A DNA stretch of 64,000 nucleotides, taken from positions 1-64,000 of the forward strand of contig JABCZR010000025.1 of assembly GCA_013289585.1 (NCBI GenBank), given 5' to 3'. Below, piece after piece: positions 1 to 8,059 of the stretch. Every line of letters starts with the position of its first letter. Within the stretch, counting starts at the first letter, position 1. The notes beneath the pieces were generated by a model. That model did no database searches. It saw nothing but the letters and a program-made list of their open reading frames with translations, and was not told where the DNA came from. This DNA comes from Acidobacteriota bacterium. Its GTDB lineage: Bacteria; Acidobacteriota; Terriglobia; Acidiferrales; UBA7541. A program made the translations under genes and the position numbers.

Positions 1-41
1 GATCGGATCGCACGGCTTTATAAAAGCCGTGCGATCCGATC
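1..41. repeat. Perfect 19-bp inverted repeat at the window edge
   Basis: The arm GATCGGATCGCACGGCTTT (1-19) is followed by 3 bases and its exact reverse complement at 23-41. It lies inside the coding sequence of the glycosyltransferase at the left edge. A perfect palindrome at the very first base of a sequence is more typical of a fold-back at a contig end than of biology; see the finding. Confidence 0.9.
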
Positions 42-2080
42 GGCACGAAATGGCCCTTCACTTCGCAACGTTGAATCGCCACCAGCCAATCCAATGCCTC
101 GAGCCCCGCCGAAATCATTTCCTCGTTCCCCGCCCGGCTGCCGGCCCGAATCAGCGCCTGCGGCAAACGCGCATTCGAATAAGCCAGCCCACTCTCGAAC
201 CACTTCCATTCGTCCGAACGGTTCGAACGGTACGAACTCAACAATCGATTTGCCAATGCATCGGAGGCGGTGAGGGCAGCGCGATCTCCCGGAAACGAGT
301 CGAGGTATTCCTGCAATCCCAGCAACGCGAAGGCGCACGCCCGCGGACTTTTGAACTCAACGGCCGCGGGAATGGCGAGTTCAAACATCCGCCCGGCGGC
401 GCCTCGCAATCCCGCATTCTTGGACCTGCCCAACACCGTTCCCAGTCCCCACAGCGCTCGCCCATGGCTGTCTTCCGAGCCTTCGGGTTCCTGCCATCGG
501 CATTCGTAGCTCAGGCAATTGTGGAACCGCTTGGTGATGGGATCAAACGCGTGCCACAGGAAAGCCAAATACCTTGATGCCAGGTCGGCGGAACCCGCGG
601 GCGCATGTACTCCCATTTCTTCCAGTAGTGTGGTTACAATCAGCGCGCGCGCGTTGTCATCTGTCGTGTACCCTTCCGGATAGTTCGGCACGACGAATAC
701 GGCATGCTCCACAATTCCCGTGTGATCCGTCATTCGAAACAAATGATCCAGCTTGATCGCGGGAAGCCGGTCGAGAGCTTTCTCGGTGTTTTGGGCCGAA
801 AACGTGGCGCGTGGATTCCGCAGCCGCTCATTGTAGATGCGTTCGAAACTCTCCATGTATTTCTGCGCCACCCGGTTCCACACCATGTCCCGCGCGTACA
901 AGTATGCGCGTTTCCGCATGGCGTGCCTTCCGGTCTCGTCATCCAAAAGAGCAATTGTTTTCTCGGCGATGGCGTCCGGATCGTCGAAGGGCACAAGTAC
1001 GCCGCGCTCGCCGTTCAGCAGTTCGATCGCATGTAAATAGGGCGTCGAGATGATCGCTTTGCCCGCGCTCAAGGCATACGCAAGCGTGCCGGAAACCACT
1101 TGCGCCTTATGTTTGTAGGGCGTGATGTAAATGTCCGCCGCGCCGATTAATTCGACTAGTTCTTGAGGGCTCACGAACCGGTTGCGGAGAATCACACTCG
1201 CTTCGACCCCCAGGTCCTTCGCCAGCTTCTGTAAAAAATGGCGGTATTTGTCACCTTCGTGTCTCAGCACGTGCGGGTGTGTGACCCCAGAAACCATGTA
1301 CACCACACTACTGTGCCGCGACAGAATTTTCGGCAGCGCCTGGATCACGTTTTCGATGCCCTTATTCGGCGAAAGCAATCCAAACGTGAGCAAGACATTT
1401 TTGCCTTCCGTTCCGAATCCATCCTTGTAGAAGCTCGGGTCGGTGAAAGGCAGATCTGGTATGCCGTGGGGGATGAGATCAATCTTGTCTCCCGGAACGT
1501 GGAAGACCTCCTGCAGAATCTCCACGGAGTTCTGACTCATGACGATCAAGCGGTCCGAAAGTGCCGCGATTTCCTCCATCACCGCGCGCTGGTCTGGGCT
1601 TGGCTCGCGAAGGACAGTGTGCAACGTGGTCACGAACGGCATCCGCAGCCGCCGCAGCAGTTCCAGAATATGTCCTCCTGCGCGGCCCCCGTAGATTCCG
1701 TATTCGTGCTGCAGGCACACAAGATCGACATTGCTGAAATTCAGAAAGTCTGCCGCTTGCCGGTAAGAAGCGATGTCCGCTTCGGAAAGCTCAAAGCGCA
1801 CCCGGTCCGGATAGTCGTAACCTTCTTCCGTATCATTCACCGGAAGCGCCAGCAGCTCAACCGTCCCATACTCCGCATGGATGGCATCGCACAAGTCCGT
1901 GGTGAACGTGGCGATCCCACAATGCCGCGGAAGATAATTTCCCACCACCGCGATCCGGTTCGGGAGTGCCGGGCGGGACGGTACCGGTGTCAGGACAACG
2001 GGTTTCTCTTCCAGGACCAGGGACTGCAGTTCAATCAGCGCGATGGGCTCCGACAGGGGCATAATTTTCGGGAGGGACAT
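1..2080 (-). CDS. Glycosyltransferase family 4-like protein, 3' end outside the window
   Basis: The reading frame is open from ATG at 2080 to base 1 (693 codons) with no stop, so the gene is partial. TAGGAATCGA just upstream gives a usable ribosome site. Residues about 40-430 look like a GT-B glycosyltransferase. There is a glycine-rich start (NRIAVVGNYLPRHCGIATF), then HEYGIYGG, HTVL and a second Rossmann half beginning near LTFGLLSPNKGIE. The usual GT4 EX7E segment is not obvious; the matching stretch reads ITPYKHKAQVVSGTLAYAL. Residues from about 460 on form a second, probably helical domain with TTDDNARALI (near 474), a fusion I recall from bacterial mannan- or oligosaccharide-related glycosyltransferases. 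Substrate unknown. The last six codons before the edge are doubtful because they lie in a palindrome. Confidence 0.8.
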   Translation of the reverse strand, partial: MSLPKIMPLSEPIALIELQSLVLEEKPVVLTPVPSRPALPNRIAVVGNYLPRHCGIATFTTDLCDAIHAEYGTVELLALPVNDTEEGYDYPDRVRFELSEADIASYRQAADFLNFSNVDLVCLQHEYGIYGGRAGGHILELLRRLRMPFVTTLHTVLREPSPDQRAVMEEIAALSDRLIVMSQNSVEILQEVFHVPGDKIDLIPHGIPDLPFTDPSFYKDGFGTEGKNVLLTFGLLSPNKGIENVIQALPKILSRHSSVVYMVSGVTHPHVLRHEGDKYRHFLQKLAKDLGVEASVILRNRFVSPQELVELIGAADIYITPYKHKAQVVSGTLAYALSAGKAIISTPYLHAIELLNGERGVLVPFDDPDAIAEKTIALLDDETGRHAMRKRAYLYARDMVWNRVAQKYMESFERIYNERLRNPRATFSAQNTEKALDRLPAIKLDHLFRMTDHTGIVEHAVFVVPNYPEGYTTDDNARALIVTTLLEEMGVHAPAGSADLASRYLAFLWHAFDPITKRFHNCLSYECRWQEPEGSEDSHGRALWGLGTVLGRSKNAGLRGAAGRMFELAIPAAVEFKSPRACAFALLGLQEYLDSFPGDRAALTASDALANRLLSSYRSNRSDEWKWFESGLAYSNARLPQALIRAGSRAGNEEMISAGLEALDWLVAIQRCEVKGHFVPIGSHGFYKAVRSD

Positions 2081-2219
2081 TCGATTCCTATGAATCTATG
2101 ACTTGCGGACGTTTCACCGCGTGGCCGTCCGAAAAACATTCAGCTTCGAGGTGCTTGGACTTCCGGGTCCGTCATTCGAATCCTCGCGCGTCACGGTTTC
2201 CCGGGGAGGCCGTGTTGCG

Positions 2220-2891
2220 TTACTCGTGCAAGAATACGGTCAACAACGACTTATTCACTTTGATTTTGCCGTTATACTCGATGAATCCCAGGTTCCGGAA
2301 TTTGTTCATGAAGAAATTCACCCGCGAACGCGTGGTTCCGATCATTTCCGCCAGCGTTTCTTGCGAAACTTTCGGGAGTATGGCGTCCGGGTGGTCTTGT
2401 TTCCCGTAGCGCGCGAGCAGCAGTAGCGAACGCGCCAGGCGCTTCTCACTCGAGTTGAAAAGCTGATCGATCAAATCCTCTTCCACGCGGATATTGTGCG
2501 CCAGCATATACACGATGAAATGGTCGGATAATCCATGTTCCGCGTGCAGCGCGCGTAGCAACTCGCCTTTCTCGATCACCAGGAGTGTGGTTGGGGTTAC
2601 CGCCTTTGCCGTGCCCATTCGAATCGTCTGGCCGGCCATGCATCCTTCGCCAAAAAAGTCCCGCGGGCCAAACATCGCTACCACTGCTTCCTTGCCGGAC
2701 CCATTGACTACCGACAACCTCACGCCGCCCTTCTGCACGTACATGACACTCTCTGCCGCTTCGCCCTGAGAATAAATCGATTCGCCCTTTCGGAATTCTG
2801 CGATCTTTCTCGCCACTCCCGCGGTATCCAGGAAGGCCTGCGGGTCAAAGGAGTCGCTTTTTCCAGGTGCCTTTTGTTTTATTGCTTTCAT
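2220..2891 (-). CDS. Crp/Fnr-family transcriptional regulator
   Basis: The 223-residue protein has a cyclic-nucleotide-binding-like beta-roll (about 25-135, with FRKGESIYSQGEAAESVMYV and FGEGCMAGQ) and a C-terminal winged helix (about 165-215, SQETLAEMIGTTRSRVNFFM). It has no N-terminal cysteine cluster, so it is not an iron-sulfur FNR. The cAMP pocket signature is not conserved in the classical form (the segment reads FGEGCMAGQTIRMGTA), so the ligand is unknown. Start ATG at 2891. It is transcribed away from the DUF3494 lipoprotein gene, with a shared 287-bp intergenic region that could carry its operator. Family assignment is secure; the regulon is not visible. Confidence 0.93.
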   Translation of the reverse strand: MKAIKQKAPGKSDSFDPQAFLDTAGVARKIAEFRKGESIYSQGEAAESVMYVQKGGVRLSVVNGSGKEAVVAMFGPRDFFGEGCMAGQTIRMGTAKAVTPTTLLVIEKGELLRALHAEHGLSDHFIVYMLAHNIRVEEDLIDQLFNSSEKRLARSLLLLARYGKQDHPDAILPKVSQETLAEMIGTTRSRVNFFMNKFRNLGFIEYNGKIKVNKSLLTVFLHE

Positions 2892-3178
2892 ATTGAAATC
2901 GAAGCGCCGTTTTCAGATCACGCCTCACGGCCCTTTCACCTTATCAAGGAGCCTTCTCCCCGTTCTGTGCAAAACAGCACAGTGGATGGCTTTGGTCACT
3001 CTACCTCAACACTGTTCCATATTGGACAGACGGCAGGATTAGTGAATGGTTATATACGCAGGGTCGCCCGTCGGGCGTGTTCTGTCTTGAACACCGGCGA
3101 ACCGTGGATTCTTGATTTTCTCTGGGTGGCTGCTTGCACGATCGAACGCTTTCATTTGTGGGTGAACAGGAGAAGCGA

Positions 3179-4255
3179 ATGCGTAAATTGAGAATGAGCA
3201 AACTTTGCATCCCGGCATTCCTATTCGCTGCCGTCGTGGGCGGATGCGGCGACCCGGACAAAACTACCGGGGGCCCTACCTCTCCCTTGACCCCACCCAC
3301 GGTCACCTTGGTGACGCCGTCGAACGGTTCCACTCTCGTTTGCCCTAATACCGCCATTATCACCGCAACCTTCAGCAAGGCGATGAACCCTGCGACGATC
3401 AACTCCCCGGCAACGACGTTTACTTTGACCGGGCCGGGCGGGAGCGTAGCTGGAACAGTTAACTACGTCGTGGCGACCCAGATTGCGACCTTCACACCCT
3501 CGGCCGCGCTCACAGCCAGCACTATGTATACCGCCACAGTCTCTACTGGCGCGAAAGACAATTTTGGCAATCCGCTCTCGGCCAATTTCGTCTGGACCTT
3601 CACGACCTCCGCTCCCTGTCCGCCGCCTGCCGGGGCCATAGCCTTGGGAACGGCTTGCACTTTCGGAATTCTGGGGGCCACCCCAGTCGTCAGCAATGTC
3701 GGTCCTACCCACGTCACGGGTGACGTTGGAATAAGTCCGGCGCTTTCGATCACTGGGTTCCCGCCCGGAACAATAACGGGTGGGTTTTTCATGGGAGCTA
3801 CTTCGCTTGCCGGAATGGCACAGAATGACCTGACCACGGCGTATAACGCTGCCGCGGGAGCAGCCGGAGGGGCCGCCCTTACCGGGGATATAGGAGGCCA
3901 GACACTTGCTCCTGGCGTTTATAAGGCCACTACCACGCTGGGAATCACCGGAAATCTGACTCTGAGCGGTAGCGCCAGCGGCGTCTGGATCTTCCAGGTT
4001 GGGACCGCATTGACGACGGCAGCCGGTCCAGGCAGTAGCCAAGTGCTCCTCACTGGCGGCGCAGTGCCTCATAACGTCTTCTGGCAGATCGGCAGTTCGG
4101 CGACGCTTGGAACCGGCTCTACGTTCGCTGGGACCATTATGGCTCAGGATTCCATCACCGTCGGCACCGGCGCGATCCTGAATGGCAGAGCCTTGGCACG
4201 CACAGGCGCAGTCACACTCGACAGCAATCCGGTAAACGTACCTCCATGCCCATGA
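3179..4255 (+). CDS. Lipoprotein with Ig-like and DUF3494 (ice-binding-like) domains
   Basis: The start at 3179 is chosen because AGGAG lies 6 bases upstream (3168-3172) and it gives a proper lipoprotein signal: MRKLRMSKL, hydrophobic stretch, then VVGGC with Cys23 as the lipidation site. Residues about 38-145 are a bacterial Ig-like (Big_5) domain (PSNGSTLVCPNTAIITATFS ... NPLSANFVWTFTT). Residues about 150-358 match the DUF3494 ice-binding/adhesin fold, a Gly/Thr/Ala-rich beta-solenoid (THVTGDVGISPA, GGQTLAPGVYK, GVWIFQVGTALTT, STFAGTIMAQDSITVGTGA). Family members bind ice or act as surface adhesins; which applies here is unknown. Directly followed by the OmpA-like gene. Confidence 0.88.
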   Translation: MRKLRMSKLCIPAFLFAAVVGGCGDPDKTTGGPTSPLTPPTVTLVTPSNGSTLVCPNTAIITATFSKAMNPATINSPATTFTLTGPGGSVAGTVNYVVATQIATFTPSAALTASTMYTATVSTGAKDNFGNPLSANFVWTFTTSAPCPPPAGAIALGTACTFGILGATPVVSNVGPTHVTGDVGISPALSITGFPPGTITGGFFMGATSLAGMAQNDLTTAYNAAAGAAGGAALTGDIGGQTLAPGVYKATTTLGITGNLTLSGSASGVWIFQVGTALTTAAGPGSSQVLLTGGAVPHNVFWQIGSSATLGTGSTFAGTIMAQDSITVGTGAILNGRALARTGAVTLDSNPVNVPPCP

Positions 4256-4350
4256 GCGATTTGCTCACGGAAGCGGGTCGGGGCTGGTTCACTTCATGGA
4301 AGGCTGGAGAAGCAGGAATTCACGTGATTAAAGTTCGGAGGAATATTCGC

Positions 4351-6138
4351 ATGTCATCTCATTTAAAGGGCCGTATTGGCCGTGTTTTCGCGATGCTGCC
4401 GGTCATGATTGCTGGCCTGTCGATGCTTGCCACTATCACTGCAGCTCAGGAGGAGCCTCCTCCAAAGGTCGAGCTGTACGGCGGATACTCCTACTTTTAT
4501 CCGGGAGCGAATATCAATGGACAGCTCCCGGGAGGGCTGCTGCCACTATCCAGCCGTCTGGAATCCAATCCGCGAGGCGCTGGCGCCAGCCTGACCTATG
4601 ATTTCAACCGCTGGTTTGGATTGACTCTGGATACCAGTTTCCATTGGGGCAGCGGTGAAGTCGGTCTCCCAAAAAGAATTGACGACGCCGCTCTGAATAC
4701 CCTCTCGCTCGGCCCAAAGATCACCTTCCGCGCCAAACACTTTGCACCATTCGTTGAGGTGTTGGTGGGCGACCATCGTCTGATGCCTGACGCCTTCCAC
4801 GATATCGACAAGTTAGGCTTCATGTTTGGAGGTGGTCTCGACGTCAATGTGTCGCGCCACGTTGCGCTGCGCCTCTTCAGAGTAGACTATGTCTACTCGA
4901 ATTACCGGTACGGCGCTCCCTCTGTCACCCCGAACACGGATATCCGTGGTCTGAGAGCTCAGGCCGGCCTGAATTTCATGTTTGGCGGCGGCCCCCCTCC
5001 AGTCCCACCCACTGCCTCTTGCTCGCTCCAGCCCACGGAAGTCTTTGCTGGTGAGCCCGTCACCGCCACCGCCAGCGGCTCCAATTTCAATCCCAAGCGC
5101 ACCGTCACGTACAGCTGGAATGGCACGGGAGTAAAAGTTGCCGGAGCCGAAGCCTCCACGCAGATTGATACCACGGGCCTTCTGCCCGGCTCCTACGAAG
5201 CCACCGCCAGCTTGAGCGACGGCAGCAAGAAGGGCGTCGCATCCTGCAGCGGCAGATTCAGGGTCAAGGAACCCCGTCCACCCACGATTTCCTGCGCGGC
5301 GGACCCTGCCGCGTTGCAAACCGGCGGCACCACAACCATCCGCTCGACGGCCAGCAGCCCGGATGGCCGCAGGCTCGTCTACAGCTATACCGCTACCGCC
5401 GGTGAGATTTCCGGCACTGGTGCCACCGCCACACTAAATACGCAGAGCGCACAACCAGGCCGCATCACCGTCACTTGCAATGTCAACGATGACCGCATAC
5501 CGCCCCTGGCGGCATCGTCCACCACCAGCGTACTCGTGGAAGCTCCTCCGCCTCCTGCTCCGGCGCCGGAGATCAAACAATTGGAAACCAGGCTTTCCCT
5601 TCATAGCATTTACTTCGCAACCGCCCGGCCCACCGCGGAGAATCCTGAAGGTGGCCTGGTCGACAGCCAGGCGGCGATCCTGCAGACCCTCGCCGAGGAC
5701 TTCAAGAGCTACCTCAAATACATGCCGAATGCCCATCTGATTCTTGGCGGCCACGCGGATGTCCGTGGTTCGGAGGCTTACAACAAGGCCTTGACCGAGC
5801 GTCGTGTGGACCGTACCAGGAATTTCCTGGTCGAACATGGCGTCCTCGCCACCGCAATCGAGACGCGCTCTTTTGGCAAGGAAGACAACCTGACCACAGA
5901 ACAGGTGAAGGAACAGATCGACCAGAATCCCGACCTGACTCCCCAGGATCGTCAGCAGATGTTGACGAATCTCAGGGTCCTTGTCCTGGCTAACAATCGG
6001 CGCGTGGACGTCACTTTGAGCACCACCGGCCAGCAGTCCGTTCGCCGTTACCCCTTTAACGCTAAGGATTATTTGGCCTTGGTGAACACCAAGGGTGGTG
6101 AAAAGAAGCCGCCCGTCAGCAAGAAGCCTAAGAACTAA
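4351..6138 (+). CDS. OmpA-family outer-membrane protein with beta-barrel and Ig-like repeats
   Basis: The start at 4351 is preferred: CGGAGG sits 9 bases upstream and the product begins with a clear signal peptide (hydrophobic to about residue 32, cleavage near ITAAQ). The 595-residue protein has an N-terminal beta-barrel (about 38-215, KVELYGGYSYFYPG ... AQAGLNFMFGG), two Ig-like segments beginning after PPTASCSL and PPTISCAADP, a Pro-rich linker, and a C-terminal OmpA peptidoglycan-binding domain (about 410-540, with HLILGGHADVRGSEAYNKAL and ERRVDRTRNFL). It should anchor the outer membrane to the wall. It lies 95 bases after the DUF3494 lipoprotein gene and is probably co-transcribed with it; a hairpin terminator follows. 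Confidence 0.9.
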   Translation: MSSHLKGRIGRVFAMLPVMIAGLSMLATITAAQEEPPPKVELYGGYSYFYPGANINGQLPGGLLPLSSRLESNPRGAGASLTYDFNRWFGLTLDTSFHWGSGEVGLPKRIDDAALNTLSLGPKITFRAKHFAPFVEVLVGDHRLMPDAFHDIDKLGFMFGGGLDVNVSRHVALRLFRVDYVYSNYRYGAPSVTPNTDIRGLRAQAGLNFMFGGGPPPVPPTASCSLQPTEVFAGEPVTATASGSNFNPKRTVTYSWNGTGVKVAGAEASTQIDTTGLLPGSYEATASLSDGSKKGVASCSGRFRVKEPRPPTISCAADPAALQTGGTTTIRSTASSPDGRRLVYSYTATAGEISGTGATATLNTQSAQPGRITVTCNVNDDRIPPLAASSTTSVLVEAPPPPAPAPEIKQLETRLSLHSIYFATARPTAENPEGGLVDSQAAILQTLAEDFKSYLKYMPNAHLILGGHADVRGSEAYNKALTERRVDRTRNFLVEHGVLATAIETRSFGKEDNLTTEQVKEQIDQNPDLTPQDRQQMLTNLRVLVLANNRRVDVTLSTTGQQSVRRYPFNAKDYLALVNTKGGEKKPPVSKKPKN

Positions 6139-6186
6139 CCGGGGCCTGCGGACACTCGTTGTCGGGGCTGTAGCCGAGGATGACCA

Positions 6187-6218
6187 GAAGCCGGGGATAG
6201 GGAAGTATCCCCGGCTTC
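6187..6218 (+). terminator. Intrinsic terminator-like hairpin after the OmpA-like gene
   Basis: GAAGCCGGGGATA (6187-6199) pairs perfectly with TATCCCCGGCTTC (6206-6218) around a 6-base loop. The following CGTCATTTGATTT is only moderately T-rich. Placed 49 bases after the stop codon. Confidence 0.75.
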
Positions 6219-6325
6219 CGTCATTTGATTTCCCGATTGGAACAGCTTTCGGGCCATCTCCTGAACCGGGCTCGCCGCGCGCAGATTCCTAACCCCTTGC
6301 AGGCGAACAGCTTATAATTAATCAT

Positions 6326-6353
6326 TTGACTAACTATACCGATGTGATATAAT
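6326..6353 (+). promoter_or_regulatory. Near-consensus sigma-70 promoter
   Basis: TTGACT (6326-6331), 16-bp spacer, TATAAT (6348-6353). This is one of the best housekeeping-type promoter matches I noticed in the window. Predicted transcription starts near 6360, about 360 bases before the first plausible coding start downstream. Confidence 0.6.
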
Positions 6354-6721
6354 GCTTGTGAGATTTTGGCACGTTTCTTCTGTGCCTGCCTTGTATAGTT
6401 GCCCGCGACGCCCTCCTTCTATCGCCTACCAAATTTACGCATTCCAGGAGATTACTCTTTCGCCAACGCCGCCTCGTAAGTCCTTTGTCGGCAACGCTTA
6501 TGGACTCCCGTACAAGTATTACAAACAAAGGACTTAGAGCTTGCCCAAGTCCTTTAGATGCAACACTTACAGAAAACAGGGGGGTACATGGGGGTGGCTC
6601 CCCCAGCTTCCCTCAGCTCCTCTCATCACGGAGCATACGGCGCGACCGCCAATGCCCTCCAGAAAAATTCTGGGTCTGCCTGTCCAAAATTGCACAGCTT
6701 TCGGGTTTCAGTGCTCATAAC

Positions 6722-7183
6722 ATGCACCTATCGACGGCGAGAACGAGCGAAATTGCCCGGTATGCAAGGCTGGGCCGGGCAGTGTCCCTCCTCTCGCCGT
6801 TGTTTTTATTCCGCGCCTTCTACTGCGCCGTCCAGTCCCAGCTGAATCAGATTGAGGAATCTTTGCATCGCTTGCACGACTACCAGCGTGTATCGCTATT
6901 CTCTGGGATTTTTCTCGGACTTTGCCTCTATTCCTACCACGTGCGCGAACTTCTCGCCTGCTGGTTCTTCTTCTGCCTGCTCTTTGCTTTGGTGGCCCTC
7001 CTGATCCTGGGGGGCCTGCTCGCTTCTCACGCAGCGAAATACGTCATGGATTGGACGAATGCGGGGAGGCCTCCCCGTCTGGTGGCTGGAATCGATCCTG
7101 TCAAGCTTCAAGAATTGCCGGAGAGGTTGGAGAATTCAACCGCGCTCCTCTCCGCCGAGACTGGATTGCAGACTCCTGTATGA
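6722..7183 (+). CDS. Hypothetical small membrane protein (doubtful)
   Basis: The frame is open from further upstream, but the sequence before 6722 looks non-coding. I take ATG 6722 (153 residues). Two hydrophobic segments are visible, one around YQRVSLFSGIFLGLCLYSYHV and one around LLACWFFFCLLFALVALLIL. Between the N-terminus and these is a short amphipathic stretch (QSQLNQIEESLHRLHDY). No recognisable family and no clear ribosome site. It lies between a strong promoter and an integrase remnant, so it may be a decayed accessory gene. Confidence 0.35.
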   Translation: MHLSTARTSEIARYARLGRAVSLLSPLFLFRAFYCAVQSQLNQIEESLHRLHDYQRVSLFSGIFLGLCLYSYHVRELLACWFFFCLLFALVALLILGGLLASHAAKYVMDWTNAGRPPRLVAGIDPVKLQELPERLENSTALLSAETGLQTPV

Positions 7184-7488
7184 TCGCGCAGCTTGTGAAG
7201 TCCCGGCGCGCGATGTGCAAATGATTCGGCCCCCAACCAACTGCGGAAGGGAATTGAAAGCTCGCGCGGCATCCCGCTCACGTAATCGATAATCAACGCG
7301 AACAGATCTGAGATTTTCTTTTCTCTTGAGATCACGCAATTATTCTTCTTGATTTGTAAACGCGGAGTTAAAAGAACAGCGAAACAAGAAACCAAAAATG
7401 AATCCAAGCGAAAAGCGAAAGCAGCGCTTAGAGGAACAAGCGCTGCGGGATATCGCTTTGGCTTCGCACACGAAACTTCCACGGCCGC
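7184..7488. other. Gene-poor stretch
   Basis: About 300 bases between the doubtful membrane protein and the integrase remnant. I see no supportable gene, RNA or repeat. The A-rich segment around 7370-7420 may be decayed upstream sequence of the recombinase. Confidence 0.4.
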
Positions 7489-7845
7489 GTCGATCTGCTG
7501 CTGTGCGAAACAAGTGTGCTGCATACATTCTTGCATCCTGTGTTGAGAACCCTTGGGTTTCCTCAAGCTGGGATGCATGCGTTTCGTCATGGCTGCAATC
7601 GTAGGTGGGAATTGTCCGGGATGAATCCTGCCGTTCTTCGCCAACAAATGGGTCACAGCTCTGCCGTGATGACGGCGAGATATACCGGGGAAATTCCGCT
7701 CGACAAGGTGCAAGAGGCGTTCTCCAAGATGGAATTGGAAAATATGGAAGTTATTGGAAAACGGCCGCGCTGTACCGGCAGTCGCTTAGTTGTGTATAAT
7801 CAACAAACTAGAGGAATGAGCGGGCGTCGTACAATGGCAGTATAG
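7489..7845 (+). pseudogene. Tyrosine recombinase (integrase), C-terminal remnant
   Basis: In the frame read from 7489 the translation resembles the catalytic C-terminus of phage/XerC-type integrases. It has a lead-in (VLHTFLHPVLRTLGFPQAG), the H-x-x-R box (HAFRHG, near 7576), GHSS (second His) and MTARYTG with the nucleophilic tyrosine at 7681-7683. The N-terminal domain and first catalytic Arg are missing, and no start codon with a ribosome site is visible. The conserved part ends near 7761; the frame then runs into the tRNA-Gly gene and stops at 7845. Its position beside a tRNA that has served as an attachment site suggests an older island, now decayed. Confidence 0.75.
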
Positions 7846-7893
7846 AAGCTTCCCAAGCTTCGGACGTGGGTTCGATTCCCATCGCCCGCTCCA
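7820..7893 (+). tRNA. tRNA-Gly (anticodon CCC), CCA encoded
   Basis: A 74-nt cloverleaf. Acceptor GCGGGCG (7820-7826) pairs with CGCCCGC (7883-7889), followed by discriminator T and CCA (7891-7893). The anticodon stem GAAGC/GCTTC (7845-7849, 7857-7861) encloses loop TTCCCAA with CCC at 7852-7854. The T arm has TTCGATT flanked by GTGGG/CCCAT. The 3' end doubles as one edge of the island. Confidence 0.96.
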
Positions 7894-7898
7894 TAACT
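7867..7898 (+). repeat. Left attachment-like repeat (tRNA-Gly 3' end)
   Basis: This 32-bp segment covers the T arm, acceptor 3' strand, CCA and five bases beyond. It matches 14186-14217 at 31 of 32 positions (C7886 versus T14205). Typical of site-specific integration at a tRNA 3' end, leaving the intact tRNA on this side. Confidence 0.85.
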
Positions 7899-8059
7899 TC
7901 TGATGATTCAAATGGCCTTACCTGGCTAAGTTGGCTGAATCCAGCATGAAAATGGTCCGTTCTGGACTGTAGTTGGACTGAAGTTCTGGGGTGAACCCCT
8001 AAGCTGGCACAGTTTTTTTGGACACAGCTTCCGCATTCATAAGAGTGTTCTTGCATCTC

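Larger units (their letters stand above)
6139..6721. other. Non-coding stretch with promoter and AAGTCCTTT repeats
   Basis: No convincing gene. It holds the terminator at 6187-6218 and the promoter at 6326-6353. AAGTCCTTTGT (6478-6488) pairs perfectly with ACAAAGGACTT (6525-6535), and a further copy AAGTCCTTTAG lies at 6547-6557. A GGGGG/CCCCC hairpin follows near 6589-6605. The combination could be an untranslated leader or a small RNA. Confidence 0.5.

Noticed and set aside
1238-2101. Long plus-strand frame of 287 codons
   Set aside because: It is the complement of the glycosyltransferase gene, which has clear domain motifs on the minus strand.
3221-4072. Minus-strand frame of 283 codons
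   Set aside because: Shadow of the DUF3494 lipoprotein gene.
7808-8056. Minus-strand frame with MERAMGIEPTSEAWEA-like translation
   Set aside because: This is the well-known spurious translation of a tRNA antisense strand; the region is tRNA-Gly(CCC).
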